This document shows, in pieces, positions 10,820 through 18,955 of a stretch of DNA of 31,370 nt. The notes under the pieces were generated by a model. That model saw only the letters and a list, made by a program, of their open reading frames with translations, was not told where the DNA came from and searched no databases. Positions within the stretch are counted from its first letter, which is position 1. Each line of letters opens with the position of its first letter. The stretch lies in assembly GCA_023375785.1 (NCBI GenBank), contig SZWC01016239.1, positions 13,351-44,720 on the forward strand, given 5' to 3'. The stretch is from Penium margaritaceum. Its lineage: Eukaryota > Streptophyta > Zygnematophyceae > Desmidiales > Peniaceae. The position numbers and the translations under genes are program-made.

Positions 10820-10831
10820 ATTGTGCTACCA
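10820..10831 (-). other. Element 3 primer-binding site (decayed)
   Basis: On the - strand the bases just downstream of the right LTR read TGGTAGCACAAT. This resembles the TGGTATCAGAGC complement of plant initiator-Met tRNA and sits two bases from the LTR, as in elements 1 and 2. Several mismatches are present. Confidence 0.55.
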
Positions 10832-10833
10832 AG

Positions 10834-11364
10834 TGTTACGCCTAGGGGAGCGTAGGTGGTTCACAGCAATGAGGTGTGGAGTAGAAGAAGGTTTGATGAA
10901 TTAGGATATTTGGATCATTTGTATTTAGTGTTAAGTGTACGTCCATGAAAATTGTCACACATGTCAAGCACTTATATGCGGTGGCCAGAAAAGAAATGAG
11001 GCACATGTTGGGTCTTGGACACTCAAGTTAGGCAACATGTGCAATCCCACGCCGATGTTGATCGCTTCAAGAAACTCCGCCAAGAAGTGGTGAATTTGGA
11101 GAATACGGAGGCGTGATTTTATAAACGTTTACAGCCAGAGAAGTCAATCAAACATCATAGAAACATTAATATGGTCCACGACACTTCAAAAAGTGGTCGA
11201 ATGTGTCAGAACCTTCAGAAGTGGAATACCGGAGGTGGGAGGAGGTGATCAATATGCCCTTGGTCAAATGGAATGAAATCATGAGGTTGACATGTGGTGG
11301 GGCACAAATGTAAGGATAGAAATGACCATCGATGGAGTTTAGGAACTTGAGTACATCGACATCA
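10834..11364 (-). repeat. Element 3, 5' LTR (right copy)
   Basis: It begins TGTTACGCCT on the + strand and aligns with 5510-6061 through several landmarks. The end near 11364 (CATCA) is set by alignment with the left LTR, not by a target-site duplication, and is approximate. Confidence 0.65.
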
Positions 11365-11439
11365 CGATAGTCATAGAAGGTGAACTAGTAGAATGTCTGG
11401 ATGAAACACAATTGAAATCATTGTGAATTTTTTTCATTA

Positions 11440-12560
11440 TCAATCAAAATAACTCCACTTCAATGAAAGTTATCAAGAAATGAGCTTTTCCATCGAATCT
11501 TGTCTGTTGACATTGTCCAACTCCTTCAACACCTTTTACGTCTCCTATCCCTCTTTGTCCTGTTATTGGTACTTTTGTCAATCAATTGGTATGTGGCATG
11601 GCTTCTCATAATTCCTGTAAATCCACTTATCTCGCTCATCCATGGTGTCGATATCCGTCAAGTTAGAGGTCTCCGTCGGCTTGGAATTCCCTTCGCTACA
11701 ATACATATTATGGCCTTGTTTTCTCTATCCATTAGAATCCTGCATCCAAGCATTTGAATTAGTGCTACCAATCCTGTTAGCTGTTATGATCATGCACAGA
11801 AGGTCATCCTTGATGCCAAGTATTAGAGTTGAATGTCATACATCATGCTTGAGTCCAATCTTATAGTGGAAATATTTTTGATTGGGGGCGATATCACTGT
11901 CGGTGATGATTTTGTTTAGCATTCCAAAGTACATGAGAAAGTGTGCAAATTCCTCCTAGCTTAGCGAGAGATTATGAAGATTTTGGCAGCTTGGATTGAT
12001 CCGGTCAAGTGGTAGAATGCCTTTGGTTGGCACTGTGAGGGCAACGGTCCAAGTTATCGACTTACATCCACCCGTCTCATGCTGCTATTGATTATTCTTT
12101 AGACCAAATCACCATTCTGGTGCTGTGCCATGCAAAGTTGGGGATGCGAGGTTAGCATTTCTTCTTTTGAAGTTGTTGATGGGAATAACAGCAATATTCA
12201 CCTATGATATCTCTTCAATATCCACACCGTTAATCATTTACTATTTGCAGGATCAAACAGTCTCGTGAGTGCCGGCAGGAGTGAAGGTTCATTGAACAAC
12301 AGTGATATTCACCTATAATCTTTCTTCAATCTCATTACTTTTCCCATGTATGCAGTGAGCAGCTCCTCCATGCGCGTCGTAATCTGTTGGAGCAAATGGT
12401 TCGTTAGGCTCTCGAGTATTGATACCTTGTCATTGAGTTCACCATGAATGTGAACTTATCAGCCAATGCCACCTCCTTCAGGGGATAGTGGAGGAAAAGG
12501 TGTCATCGAGCCTAAGGGGCCCGCCACAAGATTGGGCGTCACAGCCGTTTTCCCTCTGCC
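11440..12560 (-). pseudogene. Second gag remnant of the element 2/3 family
   Basis: This stretch aligns by eye to the gag regions of elements 2 and 3 on the - strand. Shared landmarks are a GATCATGCACAGAAGGTCATCC-like segment (compare the one near 9745), a GGTGATGAT box, the CATGCTGCTATTGATTATTC/TTTAGACC block, and the GGCTCTCGAG...GTGAACTT block near 12410-12460. No LTR or pol of its own is visible, so it is a truncated copy abutting element 3. The + strand open frames at 11500-11866 are shadows of this remnant. Confidence 0.6.
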
Positions 12561-12623
12561 AATTGCAACGAAGCTTCGTGGGGACCATGACCTCTGTTGA
12601 ATAGTAATTCCCTTTGCTACAAG

Positions 12624-12670
12624 TCATGATGCTCTTTTAGAAACCCTTTGTTGCTTAAAGAGCATCATGA
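12624..12670. repeat. Perfect 14-bp inverted repeat, 19-nt loop
   Basis: TCATGATGCTCTTT at 12624-12637 is exactly complementary to AAAGAGCATCATGA at 12657-12670. It lies between the - strand gag remnant and the start of the + strand integrase remnant, so it may mark the junction between two insertions. Confidence 0.85.
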
Positions 12671-12699
12671 ATCTCTTTCCACAACACCTCCATAAGTGA

Positions 12700-13200
12700 A
12701 GTCTTCACCATGTTGCCACTACTTGTAGTGTGGTGCACTCTGCAACGTCTTCTGCAATTGGAAAACCTCTGTTTCAGGATTTTTATGGCAAACTTCCCTG
12801 AACTTTGACAGGTTTGCAGAATTAAAGCAACACACTAACTTTCAAAATCTAGTGGCAAGACTTCTGAAGTTTCTGGGATGAAACTTGTCAAACACTCACA
12901 AAGAAACAGGCAGCTGTGAAGAGAGTAGCTGGCAAGCATCATAAGGACATCGAGTTCCGTGTCGGTGGTCTTGCACTACCCAGCAGCACAAACATCCGCT
13001 TCCAAAGAGAGGTTTGCGTCAAATTGAAATCTAAGTGGTTGGGGTCGTTCATGATTGAGGAGATGCAGACACCTCTCATTGCAAAACTCTGACTACCAAA
13101 CAACACGGCTTTCCATGCGGTGCTCTGCATTTGCACACTTATACACTAGTGCATCCAAGACGAGCACTTCCCTAGCAAATACGAACCTCCATCACCTCTT
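12700..13200 (+). pseudogene. Gypsy integrase C-terminal remnant (+ strand)
   Basis: The + strand reads, with frame changes and stops, VVHSAT...FYGKLP (the end of the integrase core, normally followed by a Pro-Phe-Glu-x-Val-Tyr-Gly motif), then AELKQHTNFQNLVAR, then KDIEFRVGGLALPSSTNIR and KLKSKWLGSFMIEE. This is the SH3-like DNA-binding domain that follows the integrase core in gypsy elements, ending in DEHFPSKYEPPSPLF. The active-site aspartates lie upstream of what remains. The 5' part is missing, and the sequence runs straight into an RT start at 13238, the wrong order for one gypsy pol, so two remnants are joined here. Confidence 0.7.
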
Positions 13201-13237
13201 TTTGAAGCACAGAAGGACACTGCCTGTTTAAAAAAGA

Positions 13238-13794
13238 AACAAGTAGGCTGAATTCCAAATAAAGAGGTACCTTGCAAGGGGGTGGGTCAAGTTGAGTACC
13301 TTGCGGTACGGTGCATCAATTCCTCTTGTAAACAAGGAAGGAAGTGGTTTACAAATGTGTGTGGACTTCTCAGCGTTGAACAAGCTGACGGTGAAAAACT
13401 GATTTTCCTTACCATGGATTGAGGATCTATTTGACCAACTCCAAGGGGTAAAATTCCTTTTTTCTTTAGATTTGACAGAAAGGGTACCATCAAATCCGCC
13501 TCCTGGAAGATGATGTGTCCAAAACAAAGTTTAAAACGTGACTGATACATTATCAGTTTTTTCTTTTGTGCTTGGGGCTAATAAATGCCCCTGCAACCTT
13601 CCACGGTGAAATGAACCAAACATTCTTCCAACTAATTGATCAGATACCAGACGAAATCCGGGAAATGCCCAAATCACACGAAGCAGACTTGGAACATGTA
13701 CAAAATTGCACATTCTTACCTTCTTATGAGAAGGTAAGAATGTGCAATTTTGCATAAGATGAGCTCAAATACCTTGCAAACATACATGGTAAGG
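13238..13794 (+). pseudogene. Gypsy reverse transcriptase, first half (+ strand), split by an LTR insertion
   Basis: From 13238 the + strand gives AEFQIKRYLARGWVK, then MCVDFSALNKLTVKN, an in-frame TGA (13400-13402), then FSLPWIEDLFDQLQG and LGLINAPATFHGEMNQTFF after a frameshift near 13480. These are the RT fingers and palm motifs of Ty3/gypsy. The frame finishes in DELKYLANIHGK at 13794, where an 808-bp insertion begins. A perfect 24-bp foldback (13701-13752) lies in the stretch where the RT active-site strand would be expected to end, and the Tyr-x-Asp-Asp motif is not readable. It continues at 14603. Confidence 0.75.
13701..13752. repeat. Perfect 24-bp inverted repeat with 4-nt loop
   Basis: The arms are 13701-13724 and 13729-13752, exactly complementary, with loop TATG. 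It lies inside the RT remnant and the right arm still reads as RT (KVRMCNFA), so the left arm probably arose by copying the right one, for example by strand switching. Confidence 0.95.
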
Positions 13795-14602
13795 TGTTGG
13801 TGTATGTGTTTTGAGCTGTCTGACTGTCATGTAGCCTTGTGTAGTGAAAGCTTCCTCGTTTGTACTGATGGTTCTCCAGTGGCTATAGTACTCCTTGTGT
13901 GACACGTATGGTGCATTCTAGCAGCTTAGCTCACCCATACATGTTTGACAGAGTTTTCTCAGTGGTCAAGACTCAGAAACTTGCTGGTTTGTGCCAATGC
14001 ACTGGGAGACCCCATTGACATTCACCGCATAGTCTCTAACATTTTGTGCATCATTTATGTGGTTGAGACCCGGGTACACGTTGGTTTGTACAGGTACCTC
14101 ATAAGACCCAGCACTCATTGATCTAGTCTTTGATGAACCTCTGTCAAGCATATGTAATTTGCAAGTGGTTGAGACCAGGATGCCCGGTTACTTGTTCCAG
14201 CATCTCGTGAGGCCTAAACTTGCCTAGTCTAGCTGGTCGGTGATGCTAGTGTGTCACTGACGTGACGTGTTTTGGGTACATTGCATATCTTCCCGACGGT
14301 CGAGACGCGAGTCCACGGATCATTGTTCCGGTGCTTCAGGAGACCTCCATTATGTGGTTAACATTCTATGGCATGCAAATTCCTTGTTTGTACCTTTTGG
14401 TGGGACGGGGATGACGGGGTCTAGTAGGCTAGCCACCAGTTCCCAGTACATAAGCCCTTTGTATGGCTCATTGTACCACTTCTTGATTCTTAATTCATTA
14501 ATTCCAGACTCAACCAAATTTTGGCGGTGCATTTCTCCCGCTCACCACTAGAGCTTATGTCTCATCTGGTGTGGACCTGCATGCCCTAGACTAAGTCCAC
14601 CT
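13795..14602 (+). mobile_element. 808-bp insertion, probable solo LTR, carrying four hairpin units
   Basis: The insertion starts TGTTGG and ends near CCACCT, a decayed inverse of TGTTGG. It interrupts the RT frame exactly between codons: the left side ends HGK and the right side resumes EGICV, and joining them restores the expected Gly-Lys-Glu-Gly motif. TAAGG (13790-13794) before it and CAAGG (14603-14607) after it look like a 5-bp target-site duplication with one change. Four hairpin units lie inside (13964-14011, 14061-14108, 14167-14214, 14298-14345). A TACATAAGCC stretch near 14448 could be the TATA region. No coding capacity is present, so a solo LTR is the best reading. Confidence 0.7.
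13964..14345 (+). repeat. Cluster of four 48-nt hairpin units
   Basis: The units start at 13964, 14061, 14167 and 14298, each exactly 48 nt from its GGTC/GGTT start to its final RGACC-like end. They share GGTYRAGAC at the start and, in most copies, GAGACC or a close variant at the end, with different middles. In the third, GATGCCCGG can pair with CCAGCATC. In the second, GGTAC pairs with GTACC. Spacing is irregular (97, 106, 131 bp), unlike the 109-bp array near 481. Confidence 0.75.
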
Positions 14603-15110
14603 CAAGGAAGGCATCTGTGTCAACCACAGAAGGTCCAAACAATAGTGGATTAGCCGTGTCCACAATACGCCGTGCACATTAGGTCTTTCATCGGGCTTGC
14701 AAACTACTTTCCACGGTTTTTGGGACGAGATTCGACCTTGTTAGCTCTGTTAACAAAGCTCATAGAGAGATACATGTAGTGGGAATTTGTAGAAGGTTGC
14801 AAGAACACTTTTCTCAAAGCCAAAGAAATTATGTCCACAGTGCCAGTATGAAATCTTCCGGATCCATCACAATTGTGGGAAGTGTAACGTGATGCATTGA
14901 TAGTATGACTCAAAATAGTCCTCATGTAGAATGGTCATCCACTTACATATGAGAGCTGGAAGATTATCCCTATGGGGACGCAGTACACGAGTGGTGAGAA
15001 AGAACTCCTCGTAGTTATACACATTTTTAAGATGTGGCATTGTTACCTCAACCTGAACCTTATCATACTAACTTGCTGAGGGCATCCTAGCCACCTGCCC
15101 CAACCCCCAG
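14603..15110 (+). pseudogene. Gypsy RT end and RNase H (+ strand), resuming after the insertion
   Basis: After the insertion the frame gives EGICV, then KVQTIVD, an in-frame TAG (14651-14653) where the family has Trp, then VHIRSFIGLANYFPRFL, which is the RT thumb/connection. RNase H follows: LPDPSQLWEV, NGHPLTYESWK and TSGEKELLVVIHIFKMW, the last containing the catalytic-glutamate helix. The Asp of the first strand and the Thr-Asp-His strand are spoiled by stops. It belongs to the same pol as 13238-13794. Confidence 0.75.
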
Positions 15111-15802
15111 TGTTTTGCTCATGAAGTTCCTGACACATTCAACTTGTAGAAGTTATGATAGAGGTATGAAAAGTGTTTCGGCATTTCAATGGTCTTTGGG
15201 TTACTTCTCAACAACTCTAGACATCTATTAACCAACGCCTCTGTTCTCATACCCCTCCAGCTTCTCAGTGGAGTTCATGGATGGGACCACTCACGATGTG
15301 GCATCACCGGTGTTGCTGGACTCAAGTTCCCTAGACCTAAGATATGCCTCTTTTGGTTTCTTGCACTTATGTATACGTACTTGACATATCCAACACTTGT
15401 CATGAAAGCAAACTTACTATTCAACATAAATGATCCGATTTTCCCCAATCCTTGAAGGGTACATGTAAGGATTACCCATAAAATTTGGTTGTGTATATGT
15501 CCTACACAGCGATCGGAAGAGCATTAGCATCTTCTCTGGAGTTCACAAGAATAACACTCCCCTATCCACTAGCCTGAGAAAACTGAAATTTTATCCACGA
15601 AGAACAAGAAATAATGGCATATCAGTGCTGCATGCGATGCTGCTTTGACATGTTGACGTTGAATGTTTTGTTGCGCATTCACAAACCCTTCTTTCAATTA
15701 TTTGCGTATGTTTTATTGGGGGTTTGCATATGGTTCACATGGGAGTTCCAAGACTCCCCATGCGTTGAAAGGGAACCTGCTGGGCCTCCCTGCCGTGGGG
15801 TC
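15111..15802 (+). other. Unassigned DNA, probably decayed pol spacer/integrase
   Basis: By position this should hold the RNase H/integrase junction of the + strand element, but I cannot match it with confidence. On the - strand, 15340-15420 reads CWICQVRIHKCKKPKEA, which resembles a zinc knuckle with a small deletion. That could be chance or another gag fragment. No gene is supported up to the target site of element 1. Confidence 0.3.
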
Positions 15803-15807
15803 CAGTA
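15803..15807. other. Target-site duplication CAGTA (left)
   Basis: CAGTA immediately precedes the left LTR and is repeated at 22839-22843 immediately after the right LTR. A perfect 5-bp duplication is normal for Ty3/gypsy integrase and fixes both element ends to the base. Confidence 0.95.
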
Positions 15808-16731
15808 TGTGAACCGAGGGGCGCCCGGCGTGACGGTCACACGCCGAGCCCTTGGGATAAACCTCCCACCCTCAACCCCTTGGTGTGTGGGCCGACCCTT
15901 GAGATGTCGCACGACCCTCTCCTAGCAGCAAGGCCGCTGCTAGTGACCGAGGTTCCCGCCGTGCGGCTCTCCCGGCGGCGTTTGCATCAAGGTGCGCTAC
16001 GGAAGACTTGTAAGATCGAATGGACGTGTGCAAGGTGATGCTTGGAGAACAAGGAGATTTGGGCAAGGAAATAACCCTTAGACTGGATAGATCAGTACAA
16101 GGAAACGTACAGAGTCTCTGGGTAAGATTGGCATGCCTAGATCAATCCCTAGGCTTCCTTATGTACCAGCCCCTATGGGGCAGCCGAAATCTACTCAGCA
16201 CTACAAAGCCCTTTATCGAGGCGCACTCATGCAAATAACACATGCATCATGTAGTGAGCGCTGAGAGCTTTCCAACGCACCAAAGAATGCCTCAATCCGT
16301 AAAGAAACGGCTAAGTTATGGCCGTTTGAATACTCCACGCGTGACGGCCGCTGGCAGCACCGCCAGCGAGGGTCACGGCCGCCCGAAGCGCCTTTGCTTG
16401 CGAATGCAGCTCCAGCCGCCATCCCGAAGCGCCCATGGACTCCAATGAACCTTGCCTCATTGGCTAAACGTCCATCCAGGGGCGCTTTGGCTGCAGTGGG
16501 CGAGAAAGTCGCTCCGCCGTGCTCGGGGTCGAACCGGTACGTCTCCTGTTTTCTGGAGGTGCGCCTCCCACCTTTGCACGGCCGTATCTTTCTCGTCCCT
16601 GCACCAAATGACCCGGTTCTTGGGTCGATTTCGCATGGTTTTTCATGTAGAGTACAATGGGAGAATCAAAACATGCATATGACCTCAGCATGATGACGTC
16701 ATCACCGCCTCGACCGGCGGCTCCCATAACA
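15808..16731 (-). repeat. Element 1, 3' LTR (left copy, 924 bp)
   Basis: On the + strand it runs from TGTGAACCGAGG to CTCCCATAACA, giving TGT...ACA termini. It aligns along its whole length to 21706-22838. On the - strand it starts TGTTATGGGAGCC directly after the polypurine tract. It contains a perfect TGATGACGTCATCA palindrome at 16691-16704 and the pol stop codon at 16464-16466. Confidence 0.95.
16691..16704. promoter_or_regulatory. Perfect 14-bp palindrome TGATGACGTCATCA in the LTR
   Basis: It contains the TGACGTCA core bound by bZIP factors in plants and animals, and lies about 30-40 bases from the - strand start of the LTR, i.e. in U3. The other LTR has TGATAACGTCATCA at 22798-22811, with one base changed. 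It is a plausible transcriptional element of the retrotransposon; binding is inferred. Confidence 0.55.
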
Positions 16732-16746
16732 TCACCCCCCCTCCAA
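16732..16746 (-). other. Element 1 polypurine tract
   Basis: On the - strand it reads TTGGAGGGGGGGTGA, ending exactly where the 3' LTR begins (TGTTATGG). This is the plus-strand priming site for reverse transcription. It is also translated as part of the pol frame (GGDVMG). Confidence 0.92.
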
Positions 16747-18332
16747 GGGCGCACCGTCCCGGTGCGCTCCTGGTACGCTCGGAGGACCGTGTTGACAGCA
16801 CCGCCCCTGTGGAAATTGGTTTCGGGGACCCAACAGTTGTGCTCAGGCCCATAGCTGAGCCGTTGCACCAGGTATCGCCACCCGTTACCGCACCGACGGT
16901 GCCCGAGAATCTTCTCCACCACATACTCCTCTTCACCCTCCACCAAGACCGGTGGGGGAGGGGCCTGTCCCCGCGCCGTAAACTGCGCATCCGGCTCCTT
17001 GTAGGCCTTGAGAAGAGAAGCGTGGAATACGGGATGGATCCCATAGTGGTCGGCAGCTCCAACTCGTAGCTCACCGAAGACCGCTTCTCCTTGACCGGAA
17101 AAAGGACCCACCCACCGTGGCTTGAGCTTGTCGCTGCCCACCCCCGCCAGCTCCAGGTTTCGCGAGCTCAGCAGTACCTGTTGTTCCACCAAGAACTCCT
17201 CGGCTGTCCGGTGCTTGTCCGCTTGCCGCTTCATCTGCTGCTGTGCCTTGTGTAGCGCCTCGTGTACACCGCGCCACACCTCTGTGAAGTCACTTGTAAA
17301 CTGCTGCACCGCGGGTAGGTCCGAACCCGTTGCAATGTCTAAGGGACATGTCGGCTGCACCCCATATACTACCTCAAAGGGGGACCACCCCGTAGAGGCA
17401 TGCACTGCTGAGTTGTAGGCAAACTCAGCCACCGGGAGTTTGCATTCCCATCCCTTGCCATTCGGCTCCAAGATCCCCCGCAGTAGCTGCTCCATGGTCT
17501 GATTGGTGCGCTCAGTTTGGCCATCCGTTTGGGGATGGTAGGCTGATGAAAGAGCCACACGGGTGCCTAGCTTCTTGAAGAGTTCCTCCCAAAACCGGGA
17601 GGTGAAGCGGGGGTCGCGGTCCGAGACCATGCACTTCGGCACCCCGTGCAGTTTGATGACGTGTTACAAGAGGAGTTGAGCCGTCTTTGCTGCGGTGACC
17701 TTCTCCGCACATGGAATAAAGTGTGCCATTTTGCTGAACCGGTCCACCACCACCAGCACCATGGTATTGCCCGTTGCATTCCGTGGAAGACCCCCCACAA
17801 AATCAAGTGAGATGTCCGTCCACAGACGTTCCGGCACCAGTAGTGGCTGCAGCTCCCCTGGTGCCCATGTCCTCCGTGACTTGATTCTTTGGCATGTGTC
17901 ACAGCTGCTCACGTACTCCTTACAATCTGCTCCCATCGTCGCCCACCAATATTGGTCCGCAAGCGTCTTGAAGGTCTTGTCATGGCCGAAGTGACCACTG
18001 TAGTGCGAGTCATGCGCCTCTTCCAACAGCGCTTGCCGCAATGACGCACTCCGTGGCACCACAATCTGGATCCCCTTCTCACGCCGCCAATACTGGCCAT
18101 CCCACTCGCACCCCTTCACCGTACTTCCTGCAAAGTCCTTGTCCTTCGCATACCCGTGTGCAAACAGGCTGCGAATGATTGGAGATTCCGCCAGCACCGT
18201 GATCGCATGCACGCCCAAGTCCGGGCGACGCGAAAGCGGGTCCGCTAGATTGATCCTCCCTGGTTTGTACTGGATCTCGTAGTCGAAGCCGCCCTCTAGT
18301 AGCTCCATCCACCGTGCTTGAAGACGACTCAG

Positions 18333-18643
18333 GTTCGGCTACGACTTGAGGTACTTGAGCGCGTAGTGGTCCGTGTGCACCACAAACCGCCGCGCCTCAA
18401 GGTAGCACCTCCATTGCTTGAAGGCCTGGACCACCGCGAGCATCTCCTTCTCGTGGATCGGGTAGTTGAGCTCAGCCCCTTTCAGCTTCTTTGAGTAGTA
18501 CGCAATGGGCTGCAACCCCTTCCCTTGGTCCTGCATCAGCACCCCGCCGATCGCATAGTCGCTTGCGTCCGTCGCCAACACGTACTCCTTGCTCGTGTCC
18601 GGATGCACCAACATCGGGGCTTGACACATGGCAGCCTTCATTG
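18333..18643. repeat. Copy A of a 311-bp direct duplication flanking an N
   Basis: It matches 18645-18955 with only a few substitutions, and the two are the same length and separated by one N at 18644. It duplicates the RNase H coding segment. A translated pol with two consecutive RNase H copies makes no sense, whereas removing one copy (312 bp, 104 codons) leaves a normal domain. Confidence 0.95.
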
Positions 18644-18644
18644 N

Positions 18645-18955
18645 GTTCGGCTGCGACTTGAGGTACTTGAGCGCGTAGTGGTCCGTGTGCACCACACACC
18701 GCCGCGCCTCAAGGTAGCACCTCCATTGCTTGAAGGCCTGGACCACCGCGAGCATCTCCTTCTCGTGGATCGGGTAGTTGAGCTCAGCCCCTTTCAGCTT
18801 CTTGGAGTAGTACGCAATGGGCTGCAACCCCTTCCCTTGGTCCTGCATCAGCACCCCGCCGATCGCATAGTCGCTTGCGTCCGTCGCCAACACGTACTCC
18901 TTGCTCGTGTCCGGATGCACCAACACCGGGGCTTGACACATGGCAGCCTTCATTA
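18645..18955. repeat. Copy B of the 311-bp direct duplication
   Basis: This is the partner of 18333-18643. It carries CAG at the position where copy A has an in-frame TAG, and CACACACCGCC where copy A has CACAAACCGCC. The copies could be reads from two different element copies stitched together, or two alleles. Confidence 0.95.

Larger units (their letters stand above)
5510..11364 (-). mobile_element. Element 3: old, heavily degraded Ty3/gypsy chromovirus
   Basis: A full-length element layout is still readable on the - strand: right (5') LTR 10834-11364, primer site, gag, protease, RT, RNase H, integrase, chromodomain, polypurine tract and left (3') LTR 5510-6061. Every coding domain is broken by stops and frameshifts. 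The LTR starts are TGTTTCCCCC and TGTTACGCCT followed by a shared GCRTAGGTGGTTCACA stretch. The layout and many stretches match element 2 (23141-30360), so they are one family, but this copy is much older. No clean target-site duplication was found, and the outer ends are accurate to roughly 10 bases. Confidence 0.8.
16464..18308 (-). pseudogene. Element 1 integrase plus chromodomain
   Basis: Integrase inserts the cDNA copy; the terminal chromodomain would direct it to modified chromatin. The frame holds the end of RNase H (GRINLADPLSRRPDLG) and the HHCC zinc finger (HYSGHFGHDKTF...CDTCQ). The DDE core follows, with Asp in WTDISLDF, Asp in SDRDPRF and Glu in QTERTNQTMEQ, then the KPRWVGPF DNA-binding region. 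The chromodomain has EEEYVVEKILGHRR and YGPEHNCWVPE. A TAA stop at 17664-17666 splits it; the rest is open. The frame runs past the polypurine tract and ends inside the LTR at 16464. The catalytic triad is intact, so damage here is limited to one stop, a C-to-T change from CAA if the expected Gln is right. Confidence 0.9.

Noticed and set aside
11500..11866. Hydrophobic + strand frames resembling small membrane proteins
   Set aside because: They are antisense translations of a decayed gag remnant.
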